A DNA stretch of 64,000 nt from contig NZ_RCCJ01000001.1 in NCBI RefSeq assembly GCF_003664005.1, positions 992,001 through 1,056,000 of the forward strand, given 5' to 3'. Positions 8,873 through 17,141 of the stretch are shown piece by piece. The stretch comes from Hydrogenivirga caldilitoris (GTDB taxonomy: Bacteria > Aquificota > Aquificia > Aquificales > Aquificaceae). Below the pieces are notes generated by a model. It was not told the DNA's origin. It ran no database searches and was given only the letters and a program-made list of their open reading frames with translations. The position numbers and the translations under genes are program-made. Position 1 is the stretch's first letter, and each line of letters opens with the position of its first letter.

Positions 8873-9865
8873 TTATCCTTCATGTTCTTTCGGAGGGTTT
8901 TCTCTCGTGGGTTTAATAGTTTCTTCTATTAGCATATGTTTTTCTGTTTCCAATAAGGTTCTGATTATTGGTTTCAAAATTAGGGATAAGATTTCTTCTG
9001 AGCTCAGATTAAACCTCTCTCTAAAAAGAGGTTCTCCTTCTATCATAGTTCTCATAAGTGCTGCTTTATGTGTGTATGTTAAGGCTTCCTTTTTTAGTTT
9101 GATATAATCTTCCCACAATAAGAACGCGATTAAACCAATTATGAATAAAATAGGAAGTTTGAGCAAGAAAAGGTGTATTATGGCAGACAAACCCTTTTCG
9201 CTATTTATATATGATGGGGGGCAATATGAAAGGAAGAAGAAGCCAATCACTCCAAAAATTACGAGTGCTGATAACCATTTAAGCCTTTTGGAAGCGGCAT
9301 CATCTAATTTTTTTGCTTCGGTGAGTAAATGTTCTGCTTGTTTCCAAGACCAAGTTTTATCGTGAAGTGTTTTAGTATTCTCAAGAAGATGTTTAATCCT
9401 GTTAAATTCTTCTTCAGCCTTTTCACGGAAATTTTTTATCTCAGAAATATATTTAGGACTCTCATCTATATCTCTGTAAATTTGCGATAAAAGGGGATAA
9501 TGAGCTATGGGAAGGTTTAAATAAGTGTTAATGTTATTCAAGTGTGAAATAAATGTCTGAAAATTATTAACGTTGTTAGTACTTTTGTATGAGCTATAAT
9601 TACTTATAGCTTGGGAAAGGTTATTATCCAAATGCATAAGATATGAAAGCGGTAATTGATCAAGCACTTCTCTAAGACTTTCTTCGCTCAAATTCAACCA
9701 CAGCCTGACAGAGTCATCTATAATTTCCGAAAAAGGAACGGGAATATTATTAATAGTAATATTACCACTAGGAATTCCATCTTCAGATAATTCGGCTATT
9801 ATCTCTTTGAGCTGATTTAGTCTTTGAATAATCTGACTTATTCGCTGCGTCCTCCATGCTGCCAT
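8873..9865 (-). CDS. Unknown coiled-coil protein with two membrane segments
   Basis: 330 residues. The first 190 are hydrophilic and helical, Asn- and Ser-rich, with coiled-coil-like stretches (NFREKAEEEFNRIKHLLENT). Two hydrophobic segments follow (WLSALVIFGVIGFFFLSYC and LPILFIIGLIAFLLW), then a cytoplasmic-type tail with LKKEALTYTHKAALMRTM and ERFNLSSEEILSLILKPI. It is strongly AT-rich and converges on the other AT-rich gene at 8348-8812. The pair look acquired together. No ribosome site is obvious before ATG 9865. The layout (long helical part, paired TM helices, short tail) recalls membrane effectors seen near defence genes, but I see no proof of this. Confidence 0.7.
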   Translation of the reverse strand: MAAWRTQRISQIIQRLNQLKEIIAELSEDGIPSGNITINNIPVPFSEIIDDSVRLWLNLSEESLREVLDQLPLSYLMHLDNNLSQAISNYSSYKSTNNVNNFQTFISHLNNINTYLNLPIAHYPLLSQIYRDIDESPKYISEIKNFREKAEEEFNRIKHLLENTKTLHDKTWSWKQAEHLLTEAKKLDDAASKRLKWLSALVIFGVIGFFFLSYCPPSYINSEKGLSAIIHLFLLKLPILFIIGLIAFLLWEDYIKLKKEALTYTHKAALMRTMIEGEPLFRERFNLSSEEILSLILKPIIRTLLETEKHMLIEETIKPTRENPPKEHEG

Positions 9866-9921
9866 TATGTCTTAAATATACTTCAAAATTTTACACAAAT
9901 GCCCATTTTTATTTTACAAGC

Positions 9922-10116
9922 CTACCCCGATATCCCCTCCTTCTCAGCAAGCAGTTTCAAGGCTTCGTGGATGACGGTTGAGAACTTTCCTCTCTTCCTG
10001 CCCTTGGTCCACTTACGTCTTATCTCCTCTATCAGCTCGTCGTCCTCCGGCGGGAGGTGGATAGGTTTTCTGAAAAAAGTTCTCGCCCTATTCGTAATCC
10101 TTGTAGATGTGTCCAT
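9922..10116 (-). CDS. Small ribbon-helix-helix-like protein
   Basis: 64 residues. RKPIHLPP is a candidate beta strand, followed by DDELIEEIRRKW and FSTVIHEALKLLAEKEG as two helices, the order expected of Arc/MetJ/CopG DNA-binding proteins. It lies at the downstream end of the nap operon and its start overlaps the last 29 bases of napD, so it could be translated by coupling. No clear Shine-Dalgarno site is present. It could be a remnant of the adjacent accessory patch or a regulator. The call is by pattern only. Confidence 0.45.
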   Translation of the reverse strand: MDTSTRITNRARTFFRKPIHLPPEDDELIEEIRRKWTKGRKRGKFSTVIHEALKLLAEKEGISG

Positions 10117-10438
10117 AATACTTTATTCTCTCGGCAGGGACGTCCTCCTCAACAATCTTAGGAAGCTCTCCTCTTTCCATATGAAGCTCTTCTTTTGCCT
10201 TTTCTAACTCTTCTTCGCTGTATGCGTAAACAAGGTCCGCAGAAAGCACGTGTTCCAAGCCCTGAAGAGCTTTCAATTTAAAAACCTCTTCTTCGGTAGT
10301 CTCAGCCTCAATGGTTACTATTATTCTTCCCTTATCATCATGGAAGTGAACATCGCACAGACCCGACTCCTCAAGGCTGTTTATAACCTCCTCAATCCGT
10401 TCTGGTAAAGTCCTAACTACTACTCCAGAAATATTCAT
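10088..10438 (-). CDS. napD: NapA signal-peptide-binding chaperone NapD
   Basis: 116 residues from ATG 10438, which has GGAGG about seven bases upstream; the frame is open to 10474 but that start lacks a site. The opening MNISGVVVRTLPERIEEV and the ferredoxin-like alternation of strands and helices with an acidic tail match NapD. NapD binds the twin-arginine leader of NapA and holds it until the cofactor is inserted. It is the last gene of the nap operon, two bases after napL. Its tail (EELEKAKEELHMERGELPK...) is longer than in proteobacterial NapD. Confidence 0.82.
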   Translation of the reverse strand: MNISGVVVRTLPERIEEVINSLEESGLCDVHFHDDKGRIIVTIEAETTEEEVFKLKALQGLEHVLSADLVYAYSEEELEKAKEELHMERGELPKIVEEDVPAERIKYYGHIYKDYE

Positions 10439-10439
10439 A

Positions 10440-11393
10440 TTACAACCTCCATAGATATATTTTCCCATCATCACAACCTGTGATCACAAGCCCATCAAGA
10501 AAAAGAATCTTGCTAACGGGGTACTCGTGCCCCCTGAGCATATCCACCTCTTTTCCCGTATCAAGCTCAACTATGCGTACATCGTTCTGCTCATTGTATA
10601 GGTAGGCTCCGAGTTTTCCCTCCCTATCCATAGCAACTGAAAACACAAGGAACTTGGCATCAAACCTCCTGAATTTACCAGTGTCCGTATAGTATAGAGC
10701 TACTCTCCTGTCTCTTCCTCCCACAAGCACTTTACTATCTTTGTAATCAAGTTCGTAGAGTTTATCTACGTTGACGCCTTTGAACTTCTTCAGTATCTTC
10801 CCGTCCCTAACGGACACCAGAGTCACAACGCCACCTTCATCGGAAACGGCAACCGTTTCTCTATCCTCCTTAACAGCTATATCAGAGAGAGATGAACGCC
10901 CGACCTGAATTTTGTAAATGAAATTTTTCTCCCCAGTATCAAAGAGAGCTATCTCGTCACCGAGGAATCCGAGAATAACCTTCTCCTCACCGTAAAACTT
11001 GCCCTGCTTTATTAAGAGATTGCTTCCCAGGTCTATCAACTTTTCAAGTCCCTTTGACTCGGAGTAAAGGTAAAGCTCAGAGAAACCTCCAGGCGCTTCA
11101 CTCACTATGAGAAGCCTTTTTCCTGAAGGAGACAGGTCTATTGAATAAACCTTAGGGGGTATGGGATTCCCCATAAAGTCGTTTATGTCCGGGAGGTTTA
11201 CACTTTTTATAAACTTACGAGTTTTTAGCTCAATAAACTTCACCTCTCCCTGCTCCGTAGATACGTAAAGGATTCCATCCCTATAGACCATATCTGTGAC
11301 GGCATGCCCCACATCTATCTTTCCAAGAAGCTCGGCAGAGTTAACACTGAAAGCAATCATGAAAAGCAGCACAAGAACGTATTTAAGCCTCAT
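10440..11393 (-). CDS. napL: NapL-like periplasmic beta-propeller protein
   Basis: 317 residues with a signal peptide (MRLKYVLVLLFMIAFSVNSA) and repeated WD/quinoprotein-like blades, such as SIDLSPSGKRLLIVS, DIAVKEDRETVAVSD and, at the end, VITGCDDGKIYLWRL. The position between napF and napD matches napL of Wolinella succinogenes and other Campylobacterota. The role of NapL there is poorly defined and is not essential to catalysis. It overlaps napF by 11 bases. Confidence 0.75.
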   Translation of the reverse strand: MRLKYVLVLLFMIAFSVNSAELLGKIDVGHAVTDMVYRDGILYVSTEQGEVKFIELKTRKFIKSVNLPDINDFMGNPIPPKVYSIDLSPSGKRLLIVSEAPGGFSELYLYSESKGLEKLIDLGSNLLIKQGKFYGEEKVILGFLGDEIALFDTGEKNFIYKIQVGRSSLSDIAVKEDRETVAVSDEGGVVTLVSVRDGKILKKFKGVNVDKLYELDYKDSKVLVGGRDRRVALYYTDTGKFRRFDAKFLVFSVAMDREGKLGAYLYNEQNDVRIVELDTGKEVDMLRGHEYPVSKILFLDGLVITGCDDGKIYLWRL

Positions 11394-11877
11394 AGCTCCT
11401 CACCCATATCGCCTCCGTTGGACAGACGGACAGACAGAACCCACAGGATGTGCATCGCTCAGGTAGGATAACAGGTCTGTAGAGCCCTTCAAACTTTATA
11501 GCGTTATCAAGGCAGGGCTCCTTGCAGGAGAAACATAAGACTCCTTTCCAGGCGCTGCACCTTTTCGGGTTTATCCGCACCTCAGCTCTTATCCTCTCAG
11601 GTTTTGAGCGTGATAGCACACCCTTTGGACATACCTCTGCACACCTGCCACAGTAGGTACAGCCACTCCTGGAAAAGGAGATGGAAGGGTAGCCCTCCTC
11701 ATCCCTGAGGATCATACCGGTTTCACACTCCTTTATACAGGGGGCTTCGCACTCCTTGCAGGCTCTGTAATCGGTATTTTCATCCGTATAAGGCGGCCTT
11801 AAAACTCCGGTTCTCTTTGAGGAGGGCAAGAAAGCTGTTAAGAATTCCCTTCTGTTCAAGGTAGTCCCTCTTTCCAA
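11383..11877 (-). CDS. napF: Ferredoxin-type protein NapF
   Basis: 164 residues with several 4Fe-4S Cys clusters: CKECEAPCIKEC, CTYCGRCAEVCPKG, a CSAWKG...CFSCKEPC group and CTSCGFCLSVCPTEA. The start LNRREFLTAF resembles a degraded twin-arginine leader, as often seen in NapF, which stays cytoplasmic. NapF helps in Fe-S loading or maturation of NapA. It overlaps napB by 22 bases and napL by 11. Confidence 0.87.
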   Translation of the reverse strand: MERGTTLNRREFLTAFLPSSKRTGVLRPPYTDENTDYRACKECEAPCIKECETGMILRDEEGYPSISFSRSGCTYCGRCAEVCPKGVLSRSKPERIRAEVRINPKRCSAWKGVLCFSCKEPCLDNAIKFEGLYRPVILPERCTSCGFCLSVCPTEAIWVRSYEA

Positions 11878-12395
11878 CGGTTAAATAGCGTTGACCTTTC
11901 CTTAGCCTGTGGGTCCCTGAATTCTGGTTTGAAAACGTTCTTTACCAAAGGTTTAGCGTTTGCCTGTGGTGCATGACACATAACACACTGATACCTTGCC
12001 GGGTCTATCTTGAGCTCATCTTTCTTCCCACCTTTTGTGAACAGGTCAAGCTTGTAATGGGTTGGGGACATGGGTGTAGCTCCCACGGACTTTGCAACGT
12101 CTGGCATGTGACATCCGAGGCAGGCGTTCTGCCCTGGTTTTATGGGGACTAAACCTTCCACAGAATGAGGTATTTGAGGTGGAGCATTCTCGTATGCTCT
12201 GGAAAACTTCTTTCCCGTTCCCGGTGGCTCAGTTGGATACTGGACTTCCGGGGGAGCAGCTTCCTCAGTATATAAGGGAGCATTCCTATACCCGAGCTCT
12301 TCCTCGGACAAAACCTCCTTAACAGCCTGAGCAACGCTCAGAAACACAAGGGAAGCACCTACCGATGCAAAGACAAGTCCTTTACTTAGTTTCAT
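11856..12395 (-). CDS. napB: Dihaem cytochrome c subunit NapB
   Basis: 179 residues with a signal peptide (GLVFASVGASLVFLSVAQA) and two haem c sites, CLGCH and CVMCH. The conserved stretch PPQIPHSVEGLVPIKPGQNACLGC and the distal His residues of MSPTHYKLD are also present. NapB is the small periplasmic subunit passing electrons to NapA. It sits between napH and napF with overlaps at both ends. Confidence 0.93.
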   Translation of the reverse strand: MKLSKGLVFASVGASLVFLSVAQAVKEVLSEEELGYRNAPLYTEEAAPPEVQYPTEPPGTGKKFSRAYENAPPQIPHSVEGLVPIKPGQNACLGCHMPDVAKSVGATPMSPTHYKLDLFTKGGKKDELKIDPARYQCVMCHAPQANAKPLVKNVFKPEFRDPQAKERSTLFNRWKEGLP

Positions 12396-13233
12396 GGCTG
12401 ACTTCCTCCTTTTTAAATCTCAAAGTAAAGTAGATTGCATCGTCATTGCACACTTCTACGCACCTTCCGCAGTTTATGCATTCTCCAGAGTTAACGATGG
12501 AGCTGTGCTTGCCCACCATATGAAGAACCTGGCTCTCAGGGCATATCTTCACGCATTCCATACACTCAGTACACCTGTCCTTGTTGTAATTAACCCTGAT
12601 GAGGCTTGGTTTGGTAACGAGTGAATAAAATCCCCCGAGGGGACAAACATGTCCACACCACCCGTTCTTTATGACGAAGAGGTCAAAGAGGAATATGGCG
12701 AGAACCATCGTCCAGCCTAAGCCCATTCCAAATATGAGACCTCTATGGAGTATGGATATAGGGCTAACGTACTCAAAGGCAGGCATGGCGAGTATGAAGG
12801 AGAGAACGAGAGCCAGGGTGAGGGCGAGATATCTCGTTTTTCTTGTTATCCTGAGCTGCCACTCTTCCCTATGTATATTTGTCTTCACCCTTAACCAGTT
12901 GGCAAAATCTGTAACCACGTTCATGGGGCATACCCAGCTGCAGAAGGCACGTCCACCTACGAAAGCGTAAAAAGCCAGAATTATAAGCGCCCCCACAAGA
13001 GCATCTACCCCGACTATGGCTCCTGCAAAAAACATCTGCAGAACGGCAAAGGGGTCTGCCAACGGCACGAGGTCAAGAAACCTTGAGGAGCTCAGGTTCC
13101 CCTGAAGTATCTTCCAACCGTATATATTCCCTCCTATGTAAAGGACCATTATGGTGAGCTGAGAGATTCTCCTTAATATTAAGAATCTGTGCTTATATAG
13201 ATAACGAAGCGGTCCTACCCTTTCCTCACTCAT
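12382..13233 (-). CDS. napH: Quinol dehydrogenase membrane component NapH
   Basis: 283 residues with about four membrane helices. Two conserved Cys motifs face the cytoplasm (GRAFCSWVCPMNVVTDF and GWCGHVCPLGGFYSL), and the C-terminus holds two 4Fe-4S ferredoxin motifs (CTECMECVKICPESQ and CINCGRCVEVCNDDA). NapGH takes electrons from menaquinol where NapC is absent. No napC is present here, so NapGH is the likely quinol-oxidising route. It overlaps napG by eight bases. Confidence 0.93.
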   Translation of the reverse strand: MSEERVGPLRYLYKHRFLILRRISQLTIMVLYIGGNIYGWKILQGNLSSSRFLDLVPLADPFAVLQMFFAGAIVGVDALVGALIILAFYAFVGGRAFCSWVCPMNVVTDFANWLRVKTNIHREEWQLRITRKTRYLALTLALVLSFILAMPAFEYVSPISILHRGLIFGMGLGWTMVLAIFLFDLFVIKNGWCGHVCPLGGFYSLVTKPSLIRVNYNKDRCTECMECVKICPESQVLHMVGKHSSIVNSGECINCGRCVEVCNDDAIYFTLRFKKEEVSHETK

Positions 13234-14065
13234 TGAGAAGGTCCTCCGTATTCAGGTAGTTCTCCACACTTTCATGTCCCAAACCCCTTATCCTTTCCGG
13301 AGCTTCCTGGGGTTGTTGCTCTTCCCAGCCCTTCATGTAATGCTTTCCAGCTCTTCCTAGAGCTATATCTCTGGGTAGCACAAATATGGCGGCTTTCTCT
13401 GTGACACAAGCATGCTCACAGAGACCACAGCCGGTGCAGTGGTCGGGGTCCACCTTGGGAACCATGAAAGCGTGTTTCCCCGTTCTAGGATTCCTGTAAA
13501 CCTCTATGTATATAGCTTTGTCAAGCAACGGACAGACTCTGTAGCAGGCATCACACCTGAGCCCCCAGTAGGCTATGCAGTTCTTCTGGTCTATGACCGC
13601 AACACCCATTCTCGCTTTGGTTATATCAAGTTTCTTCTGTCCATCCTTCAGAGTGGATACCAGGTCTGGCTCAAGGGCACCAGTGGGACACGCGGGAACG
13701 CAGGGTATATCCTCACACATGTAGCAGGGAACATCCCGGGGTATAAAGTACGGTGTCCCAAGGGGTTTGTTGTCTCCCGGTGTTGCGAGCCTGAGGGTAA
13801 CCTTTTTCTTGCCTCCCTCGTAAGGGACAGAAGGTCTGTTGGCACAAGCTTCAACACATAACCCGCACTTAATGCACTTCTTTAGAAATTCATCCCCGGG
13901 CAGGGCACCCGGGGGTCTTATAACGAGAGGGTCGTAGGTATTTTCCTTAACAAAGGCTCCCCAAACAACACCTCCTACGATGGAAATACCTATAGCCTGC
14001 ATAGTCCTAACGAGGAACTTTCTTCTCGTTTCTCCTCTTGGTGTAGGAGGCTTATCCTTTGCCAT
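13226..14065 (-). CDS. napG: Periplasmic ferredoxin-type protein NapG
   Basis: 279 residues with a twin-arginine leader (ETRRKFLVRTMQAIGI) and four 4Fe-4S motifs: CIKCGLCVEAC, CYMCEDIPCVPACPTGA, CDACYRVCP and CTGCGLCEHACVTEKA. NapG relays electrons between NapH and NapB. It lies directly after napA (11-base gap) and overlaps napH. Confidence 0.94.
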   Translation of the reverse strand: MAKDKPPTPRGETRRKFLVRTMQAIGISIVGGVVWGAFVKENTYDPLVIRPPGALPGDEFLKKCIKCGLCVEACANRPSVPYEGGKKKVTLRLATPGDNKPLGTPYFIPRDVPCYMCEDIPCVPACPTGALEPDLVSTLKDGQKKLDITKARMGVAVIDQKNCIAYWGLRCDACYRVCPLLDKAIYIEVYRNPRTGKHAFMVPKVDPDHCTGCGLCEHACVTEKAAIFVLPRDIALGRAGKHYMKGWEEQQPQEAPERIRGLGHESVENYLNTEDLLNE

Positions 14066-14076
14066 GTCCTGTCACC

Positions 14077-16929
14077 TCATGCTGGGTAAATCTTCACGGC
14101 ACACTTCTTGTAGTCAGTCTGCTTGGATATGGGACATCTCTGGTCAAGGGTGACTTTGTTTATGTAAACCCTCTCGTCAAACCATGGGACGAAAACTAAT
14201 CCTCTTGGAGGTCTGTTTCTTCCCCTTGTCTTTACCCTTGCCTTGATCCTTCCTCTCCTGCTCTCTATCCATACAAGCTCTCCTTCCTTGACACCTATCT
14301 TTTCAGCATCCTTAGGATTCATGTAGCAGTAAGCTTCCGGAACAGACCTGTAAAGCTCTGGTACCCTCATGGTCATAGTTCCTGAATGCCAGTGCTCAAG
14401 AACTCTCCCTGTTGCAAGCCAGAAGGGATACTCTTCATCAGGAACCTCTGGCGGTTCCATATAGGGTCTGAAGAATATCTTCGCCCTGTTGGTCAGGTCA
14501 ACCTTTGTTCCTTCCTTGGGTCCAAGGAGCGTTCCCTCCGGTATCTGCTTCAGAGCGGGACCATAGAAGGCAAAGTCCTTACCTTTTGCATACTTTCTTG
14601 CGTAAGGGTCATACTTGGCATTAAACCTCCATAGGGTTTCCTTTCCATCAACAACAGGCCACCTGAGTCCTCTAACCTTGTGATAGGTATCAAAGTCCGC
14701 GAGGTCGTGGGCATGACCCAGACCGAAGAGCCTGTATTCCTCCCATAGCGCCTTCTGTATGAAAAAGCCGTAACCTTTCCAAGGTTGTCCGTCCGTACCC
14801 AGAACACCTCTCCTGTCCCCCTCCGCTGAGGTATTCAGATGCTTTTCTTTGGTTACAGGGTGGTAGGCAACGGGCTGAGGCCACCTTATATCTACGTTGG
14901 GTATGGTTCTCTTGAAAGCTTCCTCCGAGAACAGAACATCGTAAAGGGTCATTTCAGGGTCGTAGCCCATCTTCTTGGCTTCCTCAAGAACGTCAGGTAG
15001 AACCGTCCCATCGCTGAGCTTCCATTCCTTCCAACACTCTTTGAGTTTAAAGAACTTGGAGAACTCTATAAGATGCCATTCATCAGGCATAGCCTCACCG
15101 GGAGGTGTTACCTGCTGTTTCCAGTGCTGAGTTCTCCTTTCGGAGTTTCCGTAAGCTCCCCATTTCTCATAAATCATCGCTGCTGGCAGTATCAGGTCGG
15201 CTACCTTCGCTGATATTCCTGGATAGGAGTCGGACACAACTATAAAGTTGTCCATCTCTCTTGCAGCTTTTATCCAGTGGTTGGCGTTCGCAGTATCCTG
15301 CCATGGATTACAGACCATAACCCAAGCCCACTTTATCTTTCCGTCCTCCAGGTCCCTCATTATCTGGACTATGTTCGCCCCAACTTTGGGATTTATAGTT
15401 CCATGGGGAACCCTCCATATCTTTTCTGCTACCTCTCTGTGTTTCGGGTTGGTAACCACCATATCGGCAGGGAGCCTGTGGGCAAAAGTTCCAACCTCCC
15501 TGGCAGTTCCGCAGGCTGAAGGTTGTCCCGTAAGCGAGAAGGCTCCGCTTCCAGGCTTTGCATGCTTTCCAAGAAGGAGGTGAATAGCATAGTTCTGCTC
15601 GTTAACCCACGTTCCCCTTGTGTGCTGGTTAAAACCCATAGTCCAGAAAGAGACGACTTTTCTTCCTTTCTCTATGTAAAGCTCTGCCAGAGCCTTCAGC
15701 TTCTTTTTGAACTCCTCTAAAGGCTCGTCTGGGTCTCCCTTGGCAACCTTTGCTACATAATCAAGGGTATAAGGTTCAAGAGCCTTCTTGAACTCTTCAA
15801 AGCTTATAACCCAATGCTTGCCAGCCTGCTTTCTGTGCTTCATCTCAAGCTTGTCACCGGGTTTCAGGTTAAGGTATTTCAAGGCTACCGCCTCATCAGG
15901 GGATATCTCCTTGACAAGCTCCTTCCTCATGGTCTCCTTCTCTTTTTCTGTGTAGTTGGGGTGCTCCGGATTTCCTCTCATGCCGTAACCTATATCCACA
16001 TAGCCGGTTGCAAAGGCGCAGTGGTTCTTAACGAACTCCCAATCTATAGCCTCAGGGTGGTTGTAAACTATCTCATGGAGTATATAGTTCTGTATAGCAA
16101 GGTCTGTATTGGGCTTAAAGATTATAGGTATATCTGCAAGGTCTATAGACCTGTGAGTAAAGGTTGAAAGGACAACCAGTTTTACCCTGTCTGGATTTGA
16201 AAGCTTTCTATCTATAACCCTAGCCCAGAGGACAGGGTGCATCTCCGCCATGTTTGAGCCCCAGAGGACAAAGGTATCAGTCAGCTCTATGTCGTCATAG
16301 CAACCCGCAGGCTCGTCAATACCAAAGGTTTGTATGAAAGCTGCAACTGCAGAAGCCATACAGTGTCTTGCGTTCGGGTCTATGTTGTTAGACCTGAAAC
16401 CTGCCTTCATCAGCTTTGCAGCAGCGTAACCTTCCATTATGGTGTACTGCCCTGAGGAGAATATCGCTACACCTTCGGGACCAAGTTCGCTGTATGCCTC
16501 CTTAAACTTCTGAGCCATAACCTCGTAAGCTTTCTGCCAACTGACAGGTTTGAACTTCCCCTTTTTGTCAAACTCCCCTTTCTCGTTAACTCTAAGGAGT
16601 GGTTTGGTCAGCCTGTCAGCTCCATACTGAATCTTCGCGAGAAAGTAACCTTTAATACAGTTAAGACCTCTGTTAACGGGTGCTTTGGGGTCTCCCTTAA
16701 CCGCAACTATCCTGTCATCCTTGACGGCAACCATAACACCACAACCGGTTCCGCAGAACCTGCAGACGGCTTTGTCCCAGCGCCAACCCGCCTCCGCCTT
16801 CGTGGCTTTAGCAAGGGCTTCCTTAGGAACGCTCATACCTACCGCAGTTGCGGCAGAAACAGCGGCTGCCACCTTCAGGAAGTCCCTACGTGAGACTCCC
16901 TGACCCTCTTTAACCACTACCTCAGCCAT
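14077..16929 (-). CDS. napA: Periplasmic nitrate reductase catalytic subunit NapA
   Basis: 950 residues from ATG 16929, preferred over an in-frame start at 16959 because an AGGAGGG site precedes it. It has a twin-arginine leader ([20 protein letters not shown]). The 4Fe-4S motif is [16 protein letters not shown] with the fourth Cys in RGLNCIKGY. The molybdenum-ligand Cys is in [13 protein letters not shown]. The protein uses bis-MGD and a 4Fe-4S cluster to reduce nitrate to nitrite in the periplasm. The C-terminal molybdopterin dinucleotide domain has [16 protein letters not shown]. It is the first gene of napAGHBFLD. Confidence 0.96.
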   Translation of the reverse strand: MAEVVVKEGQGVSRRDFLKVAAAVSAATAVGMSVPKEALAKATKAEAGWRWDKAVCRFCGTGCGVMVAVKDDRIVAVKGDPKAPVNRGLNCIKGYFLAKIQYGADRLTKPLLRVNEKGEFDKKGKFKPVSWQKAYEVMAQKFKEAYSELGPEGVAIFSSGQYTIMEGYAAAKLMKAGFRSNNIDPNARHCMASAVAAFIQTFGIDEPAGCYDDIELTDTFVLWGSNMAEMHPVLWARVIDRKLSNPDRVKLVVLSTFTHRSIDLADIPIIFKPNTDLAIQNYILHEIVYNHPEAIDWEFVKNHCAFATGYVDIGYGMRGNPEHPNYTEKEKETMRKELVKEISPDEAVALKYLNLKPGDKLEMKHRKQAGKHWVISFEEFKKALEPYTLDYVAKVAKGDPDEPLEEFKKKLKALAELYIEKGRKVVSFWTMGFNQHTRGTWVNEQNYAIHLLLGKHAKPGSGAFSLTGQPSACGTAREVGTFAHRLPADMVVTNPKHREVAEKIWRVPHGTINPKVGANIVQIMRDLEDGKIKWAWVMVCNPWQDTANANHWIKAAREMDNFIVVSDSYPGISAKVADLILPAAMIYEKWGAYGNSERRTQHWKQQVTPPGEAMPDEWHLIEFSKFFKLKECWKEWKLSDGTVLPDVLEEAKKMGYDPEMTLYDVLFSEEAFKRTIPNVDIRWPQPVAYHPVTKEKHLNTSAEGDRRGVLGTDGQPWKGYGFFIQKALWEEYRLFGLGHAHDLADFDTYHKVRGLRWPVVDGKETLWRFNAKYDPYARKYAKGKDFAFYGPALKQIPEGTLLGPKEGTKVDLTNRAKIFFRPYMEPPEVPDEEYPFWLATGRVLEHWHSGTMTMRVPELYRSVPEAYCYMNPKDAEKIGVKEGELVWIESRRGRIKARVKTRGRNRPPRGLVFVPWFDERVYINKVTLDQRCPISKQTDYKKCAVKIYPA

Positions 16930-17141
16930 CTCAGTACCCTCCTGTTTGATTAAGGTCATATGATATACCTCATATAAGTAAGTATAAATTTTTCTGATAA
17001 AAAAATCAAATTTTCTTATAAAGAATTTTAGCCCTTACAACAAAGAGTTAAGGTCCCTTGAAGAAAAACACTGATAAGGCTGATAATTTTAGTTATTGAA
17101 AAAATGACCGATTAATCTAAAATAGGCGGAGGAGGTGAAAG
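16930..17141 (+). promoter_or_regulatory. Divergent promoter region of nap and nrdDG
   Basis: On the minus strand TTGATT (17004-17009) and TATACT (16981-16986), 17 bases apart, form a likely napA promoter. On the plus strand TTGAAA (17096-17101) and TAAAAT (17118-17123), 16 apart, fit nrdD, followed by GGAGGAGGTG before ATG 17142. The heptamer CTGATAA occurs three times (16994, 17071, 17080). An imperfect CRP/FNR-type site, TTGAT-TAAG-GTCAT, lies at 16946-16959 in the nap leader. Which of these is used is not shown by sequence alone. Confidence 0.5.

Noticed and set aside
7609-10120. Possible CRISPR array near the Cas6-like ORF
   Set aside because: I looked for regularly spaced direct repeats of 24-37 bases on both sides and found none; only the Cas6-like fragment is present.
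15248-15583. Open frames on the plus strand inside napA
   Set aside because: They are shadows of a gene with clear catalytic motifs and carry no start signals.
16994-17010. TGAT-A6-ATCA read as an FNR box upstream of napA
   Set aside because: The half-sites are six bases apart instead of four, and the stretch overlaps the likely -35 hexamer; chance in an AT-rich region is likely.
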